Source of the DNA: an uncultured Dialister sp.
GTDB lineage: Bacteria > Bacillota > Negativicutes > Veillonellales > Dialisteraceae
Length of the DNA stretch: 64,000 nt
Assembly (NCBI GenBank): GCA_900545365.1
Contig: UQYL01000006.1
Location: 1-64,000 of the forward strand
Reading direction: 5' to 3'
Shown: positions 1 to 8,712 of the stretch, one piece after another
Layout of the letters: each line of letters opens with the position of its first letter
How positions within the stretch are numbered: the first letter of the stretch is position 1
Made by a program: the position numbers and the translations under genes
Notes under the pieces: generated by a model
The model's input: only the letters and a program-made list of their open reading frames with translations
Databases searched by the model: none
What the model was told of the DNA's origin: nothing

Positions 1-238
1 TCCCGATCCACAGGAAGAGGTCGAGGAAGAAGACCGTCACCATCCGGCCCCCGTGGGTCATGTAGTGGTTCTCCAGAGACTGGAAGAGATCAGAAAAGGA
101 AGAAATATGCTGTGACGTCCCCCAGATCATGGCATAGTCGTAATCGTCCCGATGAAGCGGCATGAGCCAGTTCAGCGCAAGCATGAAAAGAAAAACCGAT
201 GCCAGAATGAGTATGGTTTGGCCAGTACGTTTTTCCAT
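1..238 (-). CDS. DUF6056-like membrane protein, 3' part outside window
   Basis: Only the first 79 codons are inside the window, read leftwards from an ATG at 238 with a GGAGGCGGGG-type Shine-Dalgarno just upstream. The start encodes a basic N-terminus, one hydrophobic segment (about residues 8-25) and an RDDYDYAMIW motif, then HGGRMVTVFF. The same order of elements occurs in the complete neighbour at 353-2017, so the two are paralogues. DUF6056 proteins are polytopic, GT-C-like membrane proteins without an established reaction. The acidic pair after the first membrane span resembles the catalytic aspartates of GT-C enzymes, which is an inference. Bases 1-55 are identical to 1774-1828. Confidence 0.75.
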   Translation of the reverse strand, partial: MEKRTGQTILILASVFLFMLALNWLMPLHRDDYDYAMIWGTSQHISSFSDLFQSLENHYMTHGGRMVTVFFLDLFLWIG

Positions 239-317
239 GTCCCCGCCTCCTTTCTTTTTCCGCTTAGTATGGGCGATAAAATATACCATTTATTAAACGG
301 TATCGCAAATCAGGTGT

Positions 318-352
318 AAAGAAAATCCCCTCCCGTTGCAGAGGGGACATTT
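318..352 (-). terminator. Intrinsic terminator after the DUF6056 gene
   Basis: An inverted repeat at 327-346 (CCCCTCC / GAGGGG arms) is followed on the minus strand by ATTTTCTTT. It lies directly after the stop of the 353-2017 gene and separates it from the upstream start of the partial paralogue. Confidence 0.65.
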
Positions 353-2017
353 TTATTTTTTGGTTTCGCCGATAAGTTTCACGTCTTTGATGCCGTAATA
401 GCGGTTCATCATGTAGTCGCGGTCTCGGCCCAGTTCAAATTCCTTATAGAACACATGACGGAGCGCCCGGTTTTTGATGCGAATCGGCTCGATCTCAAGG
501 ACTTTCCCGCTGCCGGCATGGCTCGCGATGTACGCAATGCGGGTGTCGTTCTCCCGCGTAATGGCCACGGATACGACGACGGTCGCCGCGGCGATGAAGA
601 GGGCCACCGCCCCGCCTCCGATCTTGAGGGTCCTTCCCGCGTGTCCCGCGAAGGCCTTCTGTACTGCGGGAATACGCAGCACCGACAGCGCCGCCGCCAT
701 CACCATCAGGGACGAGCTGAATGTGGCTCGCGCCGGGAAGGTCGGCGCCGCGAGGATGAAGAAGTTATTGATGAATGCCATGGCAATGAGACAGCCTGCG
801 TACCGCACTTCCGGATATGTGTCCCACAGGTCTCTCGCTTTCACGGCTCTGTTCAGTTTCTTTACCGCCTCTTTGTCAAAGCCGAGCTCTTTTTTCGCTT
901 TGAAGTAGATCAGGAAGATACCCGCCCAGTAGACTGCCATTTCTTCAAAGCCTTCCATGACGTGGCTGATTTGGTAGACTGTCTTAGGCTTCGCTTTCCC
1001 CAGCGGCTCCAGTACATAGTTGATGATACAATCGCGGATGCTGTCGCCCAGGAATCCTCCCGCGAAGTAGGAGACGGCCATGAGCAGGATGAGCGCCGCC
1101 GCGATCCCCTGCCCCGCGGTGAATCCGCTCTTCCCTTCCGGAATGGTCTCTCCTTTTTCTGTCAGCCGTTCTTTTTTCAGGATCCGCCACATGAGGAGAA
1201 GGAGAAGAATGACCGGGATGAGGTAGAGGATCATTTCCCCATTTCCCGCGAATTGGTTTCCAATGTGGATGAGGAGGCCTTTGTCGTGTTCCTGCTCGCC
1301 GTATCTCGCCCAGTTCCCCGGCGCGGCAAGGAGGCCGATGAATCCGAGGAATACGCCGACCGCTCCGCTCCCCATCCAGGCAGAGAGCGTTTCTTTTCTC
1401 CTGGCGTACCACACGGAGCCCCACGCCAGGAGGACGGCTGTCACGGCGAAGTTTTCCACAGACCAGCCGCCGAGGATGCCCGCAAGGAACATGGGCAGGG
1501 CCATGCCAGCGCCCCAATGCAATTTCCCTGCCGCCCACAGATTATAGGGGAGCAGGAAGAGGAGCACGAAGAAGCCCGACCAGAGGTAGACTGTGGAGCC
1601 GCTCTTCCACACCGCCACTTCGCCGAAGTGGGGCAGGGAGAGCCACATAAAGAGCGCCGCCAGCGCCAGAATGCCCGGCTCGGCGGTGAGTTTCGTATCT
1701 CTTGTGGCATGGAAATAGAGGAGGATGAGCACGCCCGTGAAGACCGCCGCGTTGGCGATGTCAAAGGGGAGCTTCCCGATCCACAGGAAGAGGTCGAGGA
1801 AGAAGACCGTCACCATCCGGCCCCCGTGCAAGGTGTAATGATTCACCAGAGACTGCCACAGATCCCCCCAGGATTCAATGTGCTTCGTCGTTTCCCAAAC
1901 CATGGAATACAGAAAGTCGTCGCCCCGGAGCGGCGCGTAAATATTCAGGAACACCATGAAAAGGAAGACGCCCGCAAGGAGCAGAAAGGTCTTCCCGCCG
2001 TGTTTCTCAGTCGTCAT
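353..2017 (-). CDS. DUF6056 family polytopic membrane protein
   Basis: About 554 residues with many hydrophobic spans. The first span is followed by PLRGDDFLYSMVW and HGGRMVTVFFLDLFLW, which matches the DUF6056 family. By analogy with GT-C glycosyltransferases the DD motif could be catalytic and the substrate a polyprenyl-phosphate sugar; no reaction is proven. Three consecutive ATG codons (2023, 2020, 2017) are possible starts. I chose 2017 because it sits about eight bases from the AAGGA sequence, while the first is too close. It overlaps the end of the glycosyltransferase gene by 11 bases, so it is the last gene of a three-gene operon with the glycosyltransferase and the deacetylase. A GtrB-like enzyme making a lipid-linked sugar and a membrane protein that uses it would be a consistent pair. 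Confidence 0.8.
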   Translation of the reverse strand: MTTEKHGGKTFLLLAGVFLFMVFLNIYAPLRGDDFLYSMVWETTKHIESWGDLWQSLVNHYTLHGGRMVTVFFLDLFLWIGKLPFDIANAAVFTGVLILLYFHATRDTKLTAEPGILALAALFMWLSLPHFGEVAVWKSGSTVYLWSGFFVLLFLLPYNLWAAGKLHWGAGMALPMFLAGILGGWSVENFAVTAVLLAWGSVWYARRKETLSAWMGSGAVGVFLGFIGLLAAPGNWARYGEQEHDKGLLIHIGNQFAGNGEMILYLIPVILLLLLMWRILKKERLTEKGETIPEGKSGFTAGQGIAAALILLMAVSYFAGGFLGDSIRDCIINYVLEPLGKAKPKTVYQISHVMEGFEEMAVYWAGIFLIYFKAKKELGFDKEAVKKLNRAVKARDLWDTYPEVRYAGCLIAMAFINNFFILAAPTFPARATFSSSLMVMAAALSVLRIPAVQKAFAGHAGRTLKIGGGAVALFIAAATVVVSVAITRENDTRIAYIASHAGSGKVLEIEPIRIKNRALRHVFYKEFELGRDRDYMMNRYYGIKDVKLIGETKK

Positions 2018-3008
2018 CATCATCGTCCTTCTCTTTCACCCGCCGCTCCACCGGGATCGGCTTCATTACATACGTCATTTTTCTGCCGTTCATCTCGTCC
2101 ACCAAGTAGAGCGGACGGCGTTTGCTCTCATTGAAGACCCGCCCCAGGTATTCCCCGATGATGCCGAGCGCGAGGAGCTGCACCCCGCCGAGGCAGAGCA
2201 TCACCGTGAGGAGCGTGGGATAGCCTGCCACGGGGTCGCCGTAGAGCATGGCCCGGACGAAGACATAGATCATGTAGAGGATCGCCAGGAACGACACGGC
2301 CACGCCGAACATGGACGCCAGACGAAGCGGCGCCGTCGTGAAGGACGTGAGCCCTTCCAGCGCCAGATTCAGAAGCGACCAGTAATTCCACGTGGTCTTT
2401 CCCGCCGCCCGGGGCCGCACATGGAAAGGAATCTCCTTCTTTTTAAAGCCTACCCAAGTGAACATACCCTTCGTGTACCGCTCGCCCTCCCGCATGAGAC
2501 GGAGCGCCGCCACGCACCGCCGGTCAAGGAGGCGGAAATCGCCCACGTTCCGCTGAATCTCCGTGCGGCTGCACTTCTGGAGCAGCTTGTAAAAGAAATT
2601 CGTCAGATGGCGCTTCACGAAGCCCTCGTCCTTCCGGTCAGCCCGCTTCGCGCACACGTCGTCATAGCCCTGCCGCCACCAGCGGACCATCTCCGGAATG
2701 AGTTCCGGCGGATGCTGTAGGTCCGAATCCATGAGAATCACCGCGTCGCTCTCCGCGTAGTCCAGCCCGGCGAGCATGGCCGCTTCCTTCCCGAAATTCC
2801 GGGAAAAGCTGATGTACGACACCCGCGGGTCTTCCTCCGCGAGCCGCCGGATGATGCCGAGCGTCCCGTCCCGGCTTCCGTCATTCACGAAAAGAAACCG
2901 GAACCGGCAATCCGGCACCGCAGAGAAGACCTTCCCCACTTCCGTATGAAATTCTTCCAGTACCTCCTGCTCGTTGTAGCAGGGGACGATGATCGTGATC
3001 GTGTCCAT
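2007..3008 (-). CDS. Family 2 glycosyltransferase, GtrB/ArnC/DPM1-like
   Basis: 333 residues. The N-terminal GT-A domain shows IIVPCYNEQE (residues 6-15), FLFVNDGSRDGT and the metal-binding MDSDLQHPPE motif. Two hydrophobic spans near residues 235-300 anchor it to the membrane. This is the arrangement of polyprenyl-phosphate sugar transferases such as GtrB and ArnC, which move a sugar from a nucleotide donor to undecaprenyl phosphate on the cytoplasmic face. The C-terminus ends in six aspartates, which is unusual and partly reflects the overlap with the downstream start codons. It lies four bases after the ChbG-like gene and overlaps the DUF6056 gene, giving an envelope-glycan operon. The sugar is unknown. 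Confidence 0.88.
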   Translation of the reverse strand: MDTITIIVPCYNEQEVLEEFHTEVGKVFSAVPDCRFRFLFVNDGSRDGTLGIIRRLAEEDPRVSYISFSRNFGKEAAMLAGLDYAESDAVILMDSDLQHPPELIPEMVRWWRQGYDDVCAKRADRKDEGFVKRHLTNFFYKLLQKCSRTEIQRNVGDFRLLDRRCVAALRLMREGERYTKGMFTWVGFKKKEIPFHVRPRAAGKTTWNYWSLLNLALEGLTSFTTAPLRLASMFGVAVSFLAILYMIYVFVRAMLYGDPVAGYPTLLTVMLCLGGVQLLALGIIGEYLGRVFNESKRRPLYLVDEMNGRKMTYVMKPIPVERRVKEKDDDDDD

Positions 3009-3012
3009 TTCC

Positions 3013-3867
3013 CTATTCCAAGTCGTTGAAATTAATGATCTCTATATCCTTCTCATCAAGAAGCTTCTCGATCTCCGGCGACGTGATGGCCGCCAATTCC
3101 GCTTCAAAATCGTGCTCCCAGAGGCAGTCCCGCTGCAAAACGGCATTGTCCGTGCCGGGATGCATCATGACCTCCGTCGCGCCGGGCTTCATGGTCTCCA
3201 CGATGTGCCGGAAATGCGTTTCGCTCACCGCTTCCCCCGCCACGATGCCCGCGAAATGATCGGGCGTGCGGAATCCGCGGATCTTTGCCCGCCGCTCCGC
3301 CGCTTCCGCCAGCGTGAAGAGGCCGAGCCGCCCCACGAGCTGCCCTAAGCTGCCGGAAGACGACTCAAAGAGCGGCGCTTTCGGGATGCGCACCGCGTCA
3401 ATATGCACCGCTTCCGCCGCGTCCAGCGCCGCGTCGAAAATGCCCGGCAGCACGTGCATGTGCTGATGCCCGTCCACATGGGTGAGCGAAAGACCGGTCT
3501 TCGCCATCTTCTCCGCCTGCGCGGCAAGCTCCCGGCGGACCTCTTCCATGCGAACGCGTCCCGCGAGAAACCGTTTCACAAAATGGATATAGTCATCGTA
3601 AAAAACGCCTCTCTCCGTTACGAGCGACGGGATCTCCTCCGGCGGAAGCACGGGGAAACCGTTCACCAGCGTGAAATGCACGCCCACACCGAGCTCCGGA
3701 TGGGTGAGCGCCGTCTCCACCGCGCCGTCAAAAGCCTTCCCGCCGGGCATGAGCGTCGCCGACCGCAGGATGCCCCGCTCGACGCCCTCCGCCACAGCGC
3801 GATTGATGAGCGCGTGCCGCCCGAAATCGTCGGCATTCACCAGCAGCTGATATTTTTTCTCCTTCAT
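3013..3867 (-). CDS. ChbG/HpnK (YdjC) family carbohydrate deacetylase
   Basis: 284 residues. Metal-binding motifs of the YdjC fold are present: NADDFG near residue 11, GVHFTLVNG near residue 62 and DGHQHMHVLPG near residue 132. Family members remove acetyl groups from N-acetylated sugars (ChbG on chitobiose, HpnK in hopanoid synthesis) using a divalent metal. Here the neighbours are a lipid-linked-sugar glycosyltransferase and a DUF6056 membrane protein, so deacetylation of a lipid-linked or surface sugar is the likely role (inference). The start at 3867 has AAAGGA seven bases upstream. It is the first gene of the operon, behind an extended -10 promoter at 3913-3921. Confidence 0.87.
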   Translation of the reverse strand: MKEKKYQLLVNADDFGRHALINRAVAEGVERGILRSATLMPGGKAFDGAVETALTHPELGVGVHFTLVNGFPVLPPEEIPSLVTERGVFYDDYIHFVKRFLAGRVRMEEVRRELAAQAEKMAKTGLSLTHVDGHQHMHVLPGIFDAALDAAEAVHIDAVRIPKAPLFESSSGSLGQLVGRLGLFTLAEAAERRAKIRGFRTPDHFAGIVAGEAVSETHFRHIVETMKPGATEVMMHPGTDNAVLQRDCLWEHDFEAELAAITSPEIEKLLDEKDIEIINFNDLE

Positions 3868-3912
3868 CAGTCATTCCTTTTCAAAAATTTCCGTGATCGT
3901 ATATTTCCTTGC

Positions 3913-3921
3913 ATTATAACA
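3913..3921 (-). promoter_or_regulatory. Extended -10 promoter for the envelope-glycan operon
   Basis: On the minus strand TGTTATAAT gives an extended -10 (TGnTATAAT) about 45 bases before the deacetylase start. No good -35 is visible, which is usual for extended -10 promoters. Confidence 0.5.
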
Positions 3922-3951
3922 CAGCCGCCGGGAAAGCCCGGAAATTCCAGC

Positions 3952-3982
3952 AAAAAAGAGCGACCCTTGCCGCTCTTTCTGT
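3952..3982 (-). terminator. Intrinsic terminator after the F420-dehydrogenase-like gene
   Basis: On the minus strand AAAGAGCG and CGCTCTTT arms enclose a short loop and are followed by a run of T. It closes the two-gene unit 4070-6382 and insulates it from the deacetylase operon promoter. Confidence 0.7.
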
Positions 3983-4069
3983 CACCACGGATAATTGACA
4001 CGCTTCGTCATTACCGTTTTCTAATGTTAACGTGCTCTCAATGGGAATTGCCCCTTTTGCACCGCAACT

Positions 4070-5236
4070 TTATTTCTTAAAAAATCGGATCACACGATTT
4101 CTGAACCGAATCCATCGACTCCAGCTGCACACATCAATTATGCGGTATACGGGTTTGGTCTGTTTTTTATACATTGCAAAAAATTTTTCACGGTTTTTAT
4201 TTTCCTGATCCCGCCATTTTATGCTTGGATTGTTCTTGATCACATACTCCAAATCTACTGGCTTTATTTTCATACCGGGAACAATAGCATCAAATAAACG
4301 GCGCCCTTTATCTGTACGGATCAATACCACCGAAGTCCCCCGATCATCGTCCATATCCGGATCCCTGTTTTCCACACCCCAGTAATCACCTAAGGTGATA
4401 TCGGAAAAATAATTATCTCCTTTATTTACACAGAGGGGACAACTTGGCCGTAAATATAGATTAGATAAAAAGCCTTTCATATACAAAGAATCATGTCGAG
4501 AAATGATTGTCCTATTTCCATTCTCGAAACCACATACTACAGAGTAATTTTGCCACCCGGAGGATTTATTCCGAAATTGAATCGACGTGACCTTGCTTCC
4601 CGATACTTCGCCCAATTCATGAAAATATCTTCTAAACACCATTGGACTTGGCACACCATGGCAGATAACATCCACGGTCAATAAGTTTTCGTATGGTTTC
4701 CCCAAAAACAATTTAAGTCCATGAATCTGGCAGGGGGTGCCGCTAAAGAGAACCAGCCCCCCCTGATCCAATATTCTTTTCGCCTTTGTAAATGCGTTCC
4801 CTATTATGCTCTGTACATATTTGGACCCCATAAATTTCTGACAATCTTCTATATTGTCTGCTGATTCATGATGCAGTCGAAGCTCCTGATCAAATGTCGC
4901 TCCAAACACACGTCCGCCTCGCGCTGTCACATAATCCGCTAATCGAATAAATACTCCGCCGGATGAGCTTGCCAGCCGTTCGTTCAGATTTCGATTCATA
5001 CATGCATACACTGCCTTGATCGAACCATCCGGACTTTGCTCTTTCCTCATCATCCGACATACTTGAGCACAACGGCCACATTGGATACATTTCTCCTCAT
5101 TGATCTGCGGATATAAAAATCCTTCCTCATCTTCCTGCATCTGAATGGCACCTGCCGGGCAAGTATTATAACAAGCATGACAGCCGCAGCACTGCGATTT
5201 GTGCTCTTTCAAATATTGATTTGTTAACTGTTGCAC
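4070..5236 (-). CDS. Coenzyme F420 hydrogenase/dehydrogenase beta-subunit family iron-sulfur protein
   Basis: 388 residues from a GTG start at 5236 with GGAGG upstream. Two ferredoxin-type clusters lie at the N-terminus: CCGCHACYNTCP near residues 16-27 and CIQCGRCAQVC near residues 50-60. The rest matches the F420H2-dehydrogenase beta-subunit family (FSGTPCQIHGLK, DVICHGVPSP, LGDYWG). Members beside polysaccharide pyruvyl transferases occur in exopolysaccharide loci of Firmicutes and Bacteroidetes, where their electron donor and substrate are mostly unknown. The gene starts six bases after the pyruvyl-transferase stop, whose TAA overlaps this gene's ribosome binding site, so the two are translated as a unit. 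Base composition is clearly more A+T-rich than the flanks, suggesting transfer. Confidence 0.85.
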   Translation of the reverse strand: MQQLTNQYLKEHKSQCCGCHACYNTCPAGAIQMQEDEEGFLYPQINEEKCIQCGRCAQVCRMMRKEQSPDGSIKAVYACMNRNLNERLASSSGGVFIRLADYVTARGGRVFGATFDQELRLHHESADNIEDCQKFMGSKYVQSIIGNAFTKAKRILDQGGLVLFSGTPCQIHGLKLFLGKPYENLLTVDVICHGVPSPMVFRRYFHELGEVSGSKVTSIQFRNKSSGWQNYSVVCGFENGNRTIISRHDSLYMKGFLSNLYLRPSCPLCVNKGDNYFSDITLGDYWGVENRDPDMDDDRGTSVVLIRTDKGRRLFDAIVPGMKIKPVDLEYVIKNNPSIKWRDQENKNREKFFAMYKKQTKPVYRIIDVCSWSRWIRFRNRVIRFFKK

Positions 5237-5242
5237 CTTTGC

Positions 5243-6382
5243 TTACCTCCTGTCAGGGACTTCATTCAGCGGCAATCCCATAGCCGACCGAATAAAGTGA
5301 TCGGATCTTTTCCGTTCTCTCTCCAAAATTTTCTCTACTCCCGTGAAATCCATCTCAAAAGGAGTTTCCACCATATATTGATTTGATTTTATTCCATAAC
5401 GATCCGGTAACTGAAACAAGTCAAGCAATGTATCAATTCTTGAATTTGCCCGTTTTTCAGTATGCTTCTCCTGCCGATCACAAATAACAAAAGGCCGATG
5501 GTACAGGATCGAAAAAACTGCACCATGAAAAGAATCCGTATAGATCAGTTCTGCGTGAGAGATTAAATAAAGGAATTCCACGGGATCTGAACAATACCAA
5601 TCAATCTTTCCCTCATCCATTAGATCAATAATTTTCAAATTTCGCTCTCTGCCCAGCCTTTCAATGTTGCATTGAGCAACTTCCGGAATACCACTCAAAA
5701 AATAAAGGAGAATATATTTCTCATTGGTGAACCAAATAGGCTTCTTTGCTATTTTATTCCACTCTTCCGCCGACAAAAGCATTGCAGGATCAACCAGTAC
5801 AGGAACCTCCCGTCCCGTCAACTCTCTGACGATTTCTGCTCCCCGTTGTTCCCGTACAGAAATCGCAGTCATTCCTTCTATCCATGTTGAAAAATCCTTC
5901 TTTATCTTTTCCGGAATTTCAGATACCCCAAAACTGGCCGCATAGGCAATTCTTTTCTCTGAAGGCGCAAACGTTAAAAAATTGACTCTTTTATCTTCCT
6001 GCTGTTCATGAGGATTCCAAACCTGATCGCTCCCTGTGAGGAAGAAATCATACTCTCGGGCAATATCACTTCGTAAGATATTTCCACAATCATATCGTGT
6101 ATGAATATGCTGATCATCAAATTGTTTAAAGCGATATTTTCGTATAGCTTCATGCATCCAATGATCAATTCTCTTTTCAAATTTACTTTCCAAACAAGCC
6201 AGACGCACTCTTCGCGCCAAAGGCCATTTTGCCATATCCAGATCAAAAATATTCAAGGATGAATGCCATAACGTATCCACATGTGCTGCATATCTTTCTA
6301 AAAAAGCTTGTAACGCAAAATTCTGCAGTTTATTCCCATAATTATCATGTCCATCTAATGTTATTTTCCCAATACGGATCAT
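5243..6382 (-). CDS. Polysaccharide pyruvyl transferase family protein
   Basis: 379 residues. It shows ITLDGHDNYGNKLQNFALQ at the N-terminus, DFFLTGSDQVWNP in the middle and YTDSFHGAVFSILYHRPF near the C-terminus, all typical of the polysaccharide pyruvyl transferase family (CsaB/WcaK-like). These enzymes add a pyruvate ketal to sugars of surface polymers. The frame stays open for 42 more codons upstream, but the start at 6382 is preferred: AAAGGAGG lies just in front of it and family similarity begins at this methionine. It forms a two-gene operon with the F420-dehydrogenase-like gene. Low GC content sets both apart from the surrounding genome. Confidence 0.87.
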   Translation of the reverse strand: MIRIGKITLDGHDNYGNKLQNFALQAFLERYAAHVDTLWHSSLNIFDLDMAKWPLARRVRLACLESKFEKRIDHWMHEAIRKYRFKQFDDQHIHTRYDCGNILRSDIAREYDFFLTGSDQVWNPHEQQEDKRVNFLTFAPSEKRIAYAASFGVSEIPEKIKKDFSTWIEGMTAISVREQRGAEIVRELTGREVPVLVDPAMLLSAEEWNKIAKKPIWFTNEKYILLYFLSGIPEVAQCNIERLGRERNLKIIDLMDEGKIDWYCSDPVEFLYLISHAELIYTDSFHGAVFSILYHRPFVICDRQEKHTEKRANSRIDTLLDLFQLPDRYGIKSNQYMVETPFEMDFTGVEKILERERKRSDHFIRSAMGLPLNEVPDRR

Positions 6383-7390
6383 GATTTCCTCCTTTAGATC
6401 ATGTTTTTTATGGCCACAAAACGTCATATTCATATGAATTTTGAACATCTGACAACAATCATATAGATATAAAAACATAACATATCCATAGGAAAATATC
6501 CGATTCATTATGGCATTCCTGTTTTTATCTTGTCAAACTTATAGCAAAGGACCGCTGTTCGTGCCTTAACAGGATCTCATTATTTATTTTCCCTTTATGT
6601 CCCGCTTTTCCTGTGTATAGTAGTACAAGTATCACAAAGAATATGGAATCACAAATCGGATATGAAAATGATTAACAATTCCTACGCATCACAATGGAGG
6701 AACGAACCGGGCATCTAAAGAGCGACGATAACCATGCCAGAATAACAAAATTGAAAAACCTGGCAGATCAGAAATGCCTTGATTGACGTACATCGAAAAA
6801 ATTTCTACACCAAGTGCCTCGTCTTCCCTAATCTTGTATACGGCGCGTAGGTTTTCACACTGCACAAATTCATCTCAGTATATTTCAATTCCAAATCTGC
6901 TTATACAATACCATCCTAGATTCGAAAATTCACCGTATTCATGGTGAGCTACTCTTACCGCCTCCCTGTGCAACCTTTTCTTTGAAGTCTTTTTGCACTC
7001 CTTCTTTCAAGCAAATCCCGAGCAGGAGGAAGTTCTCTATGACACACTCCTTAACTTAATTGACCCCCGACCGTGAAGCTGACATCACCACCTACTTACA
7101 CAAAAATCATTCCCAACGCCAGCTGCCCACATGTCAAATCACGCCCACATGGCATCGTTGGTACGCACCCCGATGTGCCGAAATAGCCCATCTTGATCGT
7201 TTCTTTTATAATGTTTTTGTTTTTTGATCCCCCATTTTTTTCTCCAGTGTATATTGCAACCGCCGAAAAACTCCGATGTCCTTTATATGCAGATGACAAT
7301 CATGAAATTAAATAAAGCTACTCAATGACCAAGTCGTCAAAAATTTTACTCTGCCTATCTCTGTTCCATGTCCACAGCCAGGAAAGCGGA
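6383..7390. other. Intergenic A+T-rich stretch without a recognisable gene
   Basis: About one kilobase. I find no reading frame with a ribosome binding site and recognisable family sequence; frames of up to about 67 codons exist but look random. The stretch separates the A+T-rich glycan pair from a truncated recombinase gene, so it probably marks the eroded edge of an acquired island. No intact transposase or terminal inverted repeats were seen. Confidence 0.5.
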
Positions 7391-7636
7391 CTATCCACAA
7401 AAGTTATGCGCACTAAATAATGAAGGCGTCTGAAGAAAAACGCGGACGCAGCGAAAAAGGTCATCTTTTTTCATGCGCCGCACGAGCGCCCGGTAGCGGG
7501 GCCGGTCGAAATCGCCGCCGGATTGTTTGTCCGTGTAGATGCGCGAAGCGGGGATGCCCCGCGCCCGGAGGGCGATGCGCTGTCTGTCTTCGTTTTGTTC
7601 CCGGGTGCTGACCCGGATGTAGCCGTAGGTATTCAT
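7391..7636 (-). pseudogene. Truncated serine recombinase (resolvase/invertase N-terminal domain)
   Basis: From ATG 7636 (AAAGGAGAG upstream) the first 60 residues match the resolvase/invertase catalytic domain. YGYIRVSTREQNEDRQ carries the catalytic serine (residue 10), followed by IYTDKQSGGDFDRPRY. After KKDDL (about position 7457) similarity stops, the frame runs through unrelated sequence and ends at 7391. The rest of the catalytic domain and the DNA-binding helix-turn-helix are missing; full-length relatives have about 190-200 residues. It is a remnant of a mobile element or inversion system and unlikely to be active. Confidence 0.8.
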
Positions 7637-7767
7637 AATCTCTCCTTTCTTTCTGCTGAAGACCAGGTCATGCATTTTCAGAATCCGTAAGAATACTGAG
7701 AGTTCCTCTCCTTATTTTCCGCCGGGCCCGGCGGCAGATCGGCTTTTCCGGCGGATCGAACAAATAA

Positions 7768-7803
7768 AAAAGACTTCCCTGTTGTGAGAAGTCTTTTTTT
7801 TGC
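7768..7803. terminator. Intrinsic terminator after the NimA-like gene
   Basis: AAAAGACTTC and GAAGTCTTTTTT arms around a short loop, with T runs on both strands. It ends transcription of the minus-strand gene starting at 8661. Confidence 0.8.
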
Positions 7804-7806
7804 GTT

Positions 7807-8661
7807 TTATTCCGCAAGGGTCTCCAGTTTTTTCAGGTCTTTGTATACGTCCGCGAGGGCGAGGGCGGCGAGGCGGGCGGTGTCAGCGAGGGCCGCTTCC
7901 GCCGCGGCGAGTTTGTCCGGGGAGGCGGCGGCTTTTTCTCCGGCGATGCGCCGGGCCGCCTGTTCGGCGGTCTTCTGCGCGCGGAGCGCGAAGGGCGCGT
8001 CTTCCCGGAGGACGCGGAGGAGTTCTTCTTTTTCCGGGTCGTCCCGGAATTTCACGCGCCAGCTGAGGCTTTCCGCGAGGGCCGCGACCGCTCCGGCCCG
8101 CTTCCGGCCGTCTTCGAGGAGGGCGGCGGTGTCTTTTCCCCCGCCGTCTGCCGGCACGGGCTCCGGCCGCGCCGCTTTCCGCCGGGCTTCCGCGGGGAGG
8201 CTGCCTTCTTTGCCGGTGATGTGTTCCGGCTCAATCATGATGACCGCCACGCAGGCGAGGTATTTCCTGATGTAGGCCTGCCGTTCTTCTTCCGGCGCGC
8301 CGGTGAACCGCTCCGCCAGCGCGTCCAGGAAGGGGAGCATGGCCTCCGGGTCTTCGATAAGACGGGCCCGGCCGAAGACGATGACGCTCTTGTAGGCGGT
8401 GGTGTATTTTTCGGGAATGACGGTCTTTTCCGCGACGACGCAGAAGGAGACTTTGTCATTCTCCCGGACGGCGTCGATCTTGTGTCCTTCTCTGGCGGAA
8501 TGGATGATGATCTTCCCGTCTTTCCAGCAGTAGTTGACGGGCACGGCGTAGGGCCAGCCGCCGGCCGCCACGGCGAGCACGCCTTCTCTGCCGCAGGCGA
8601 GGATGGTCTCCGTTTCTTTATCGGGGAGCTGCTGTCCGCTCCGTCTCATGGGTCTCCACAT
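7807..8661 (-). CDS. Pyridoxamine 5'-phosphate oxidase-like (NimA-type) protein with C-terminal helical extension
   Basis: 284 residues from ATG 8661, seven bases after AGGAGG. A more upstream ATG at 8667 would sit directly on the Shine-Dalgarno. Residues 1-155 match the split-barrel flavin-binding family of NimA and related proteins: MRR near the start, GWPYAVPVNY, IIIHSAREGHK, KYTTAYKSVIVFGRARLI. NimA-type proteins bind a flavin or heme and can reduce nitro groups. The last 125 residues are rich in Ala, Arg, Glu and Lys, predicted helical and not part of the usual family, which has about 155-165 residues. I do not recognise this extension. The gene is single with its own terminator. Confidence 0.82.
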   Translation of the reverse strand: MWRPMRRSGQQLPDKETETILACGREGVLAVAAGGWPYAVPVNYCWKDGKIIIHSAREGHKIDAVRENDKVSFCVVAEKTVIPEKYTTAYKSVIVFGRARLIEDPEAMLPFLDALAERFTGAPEEERQAYIRKYLACVAVIMIEPEHITGKEGSLPAEARRKAARPEPVPADGGGKDTAALLEDGRKRAGAVAALAESLSWRVKFRDDPEKEELLRVLREDAPFALRAQKTAEQAARRIAGEKAAASPDKLAAAEAALADTARLAALALADVYKDLKKLETLAE

Positions 8662-8712
8662 GGGCATTCCTCCTTTTCTTACGGATTCATTATAGCACAG
8701 GAAGAATCTTTC

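Noticed and set aside
455..2134. A 559-codon plus-strand frame opposite the DUF6056 gene
   Set aside because: Charged, repetitive composition, no start signal, antisense to a gene with clear membrane topology.
6662..6765. A short plus-strand frame of about 30 codons behind GGAGG-like sequence
   Set aside because: No similarity and no promoter; probably chance in A+T-rich sequence.
7030..7075. TTAACTTAATTGACCCCC as a possible insertion-sequence end
   Set aside because: No matching inverted copy or target duplication found in the surrounding sequence.
7096..7299. A 67-codon minus-strand frame in the gap after the island
   Set aside because: No ribosome binding site and no recognisable features.
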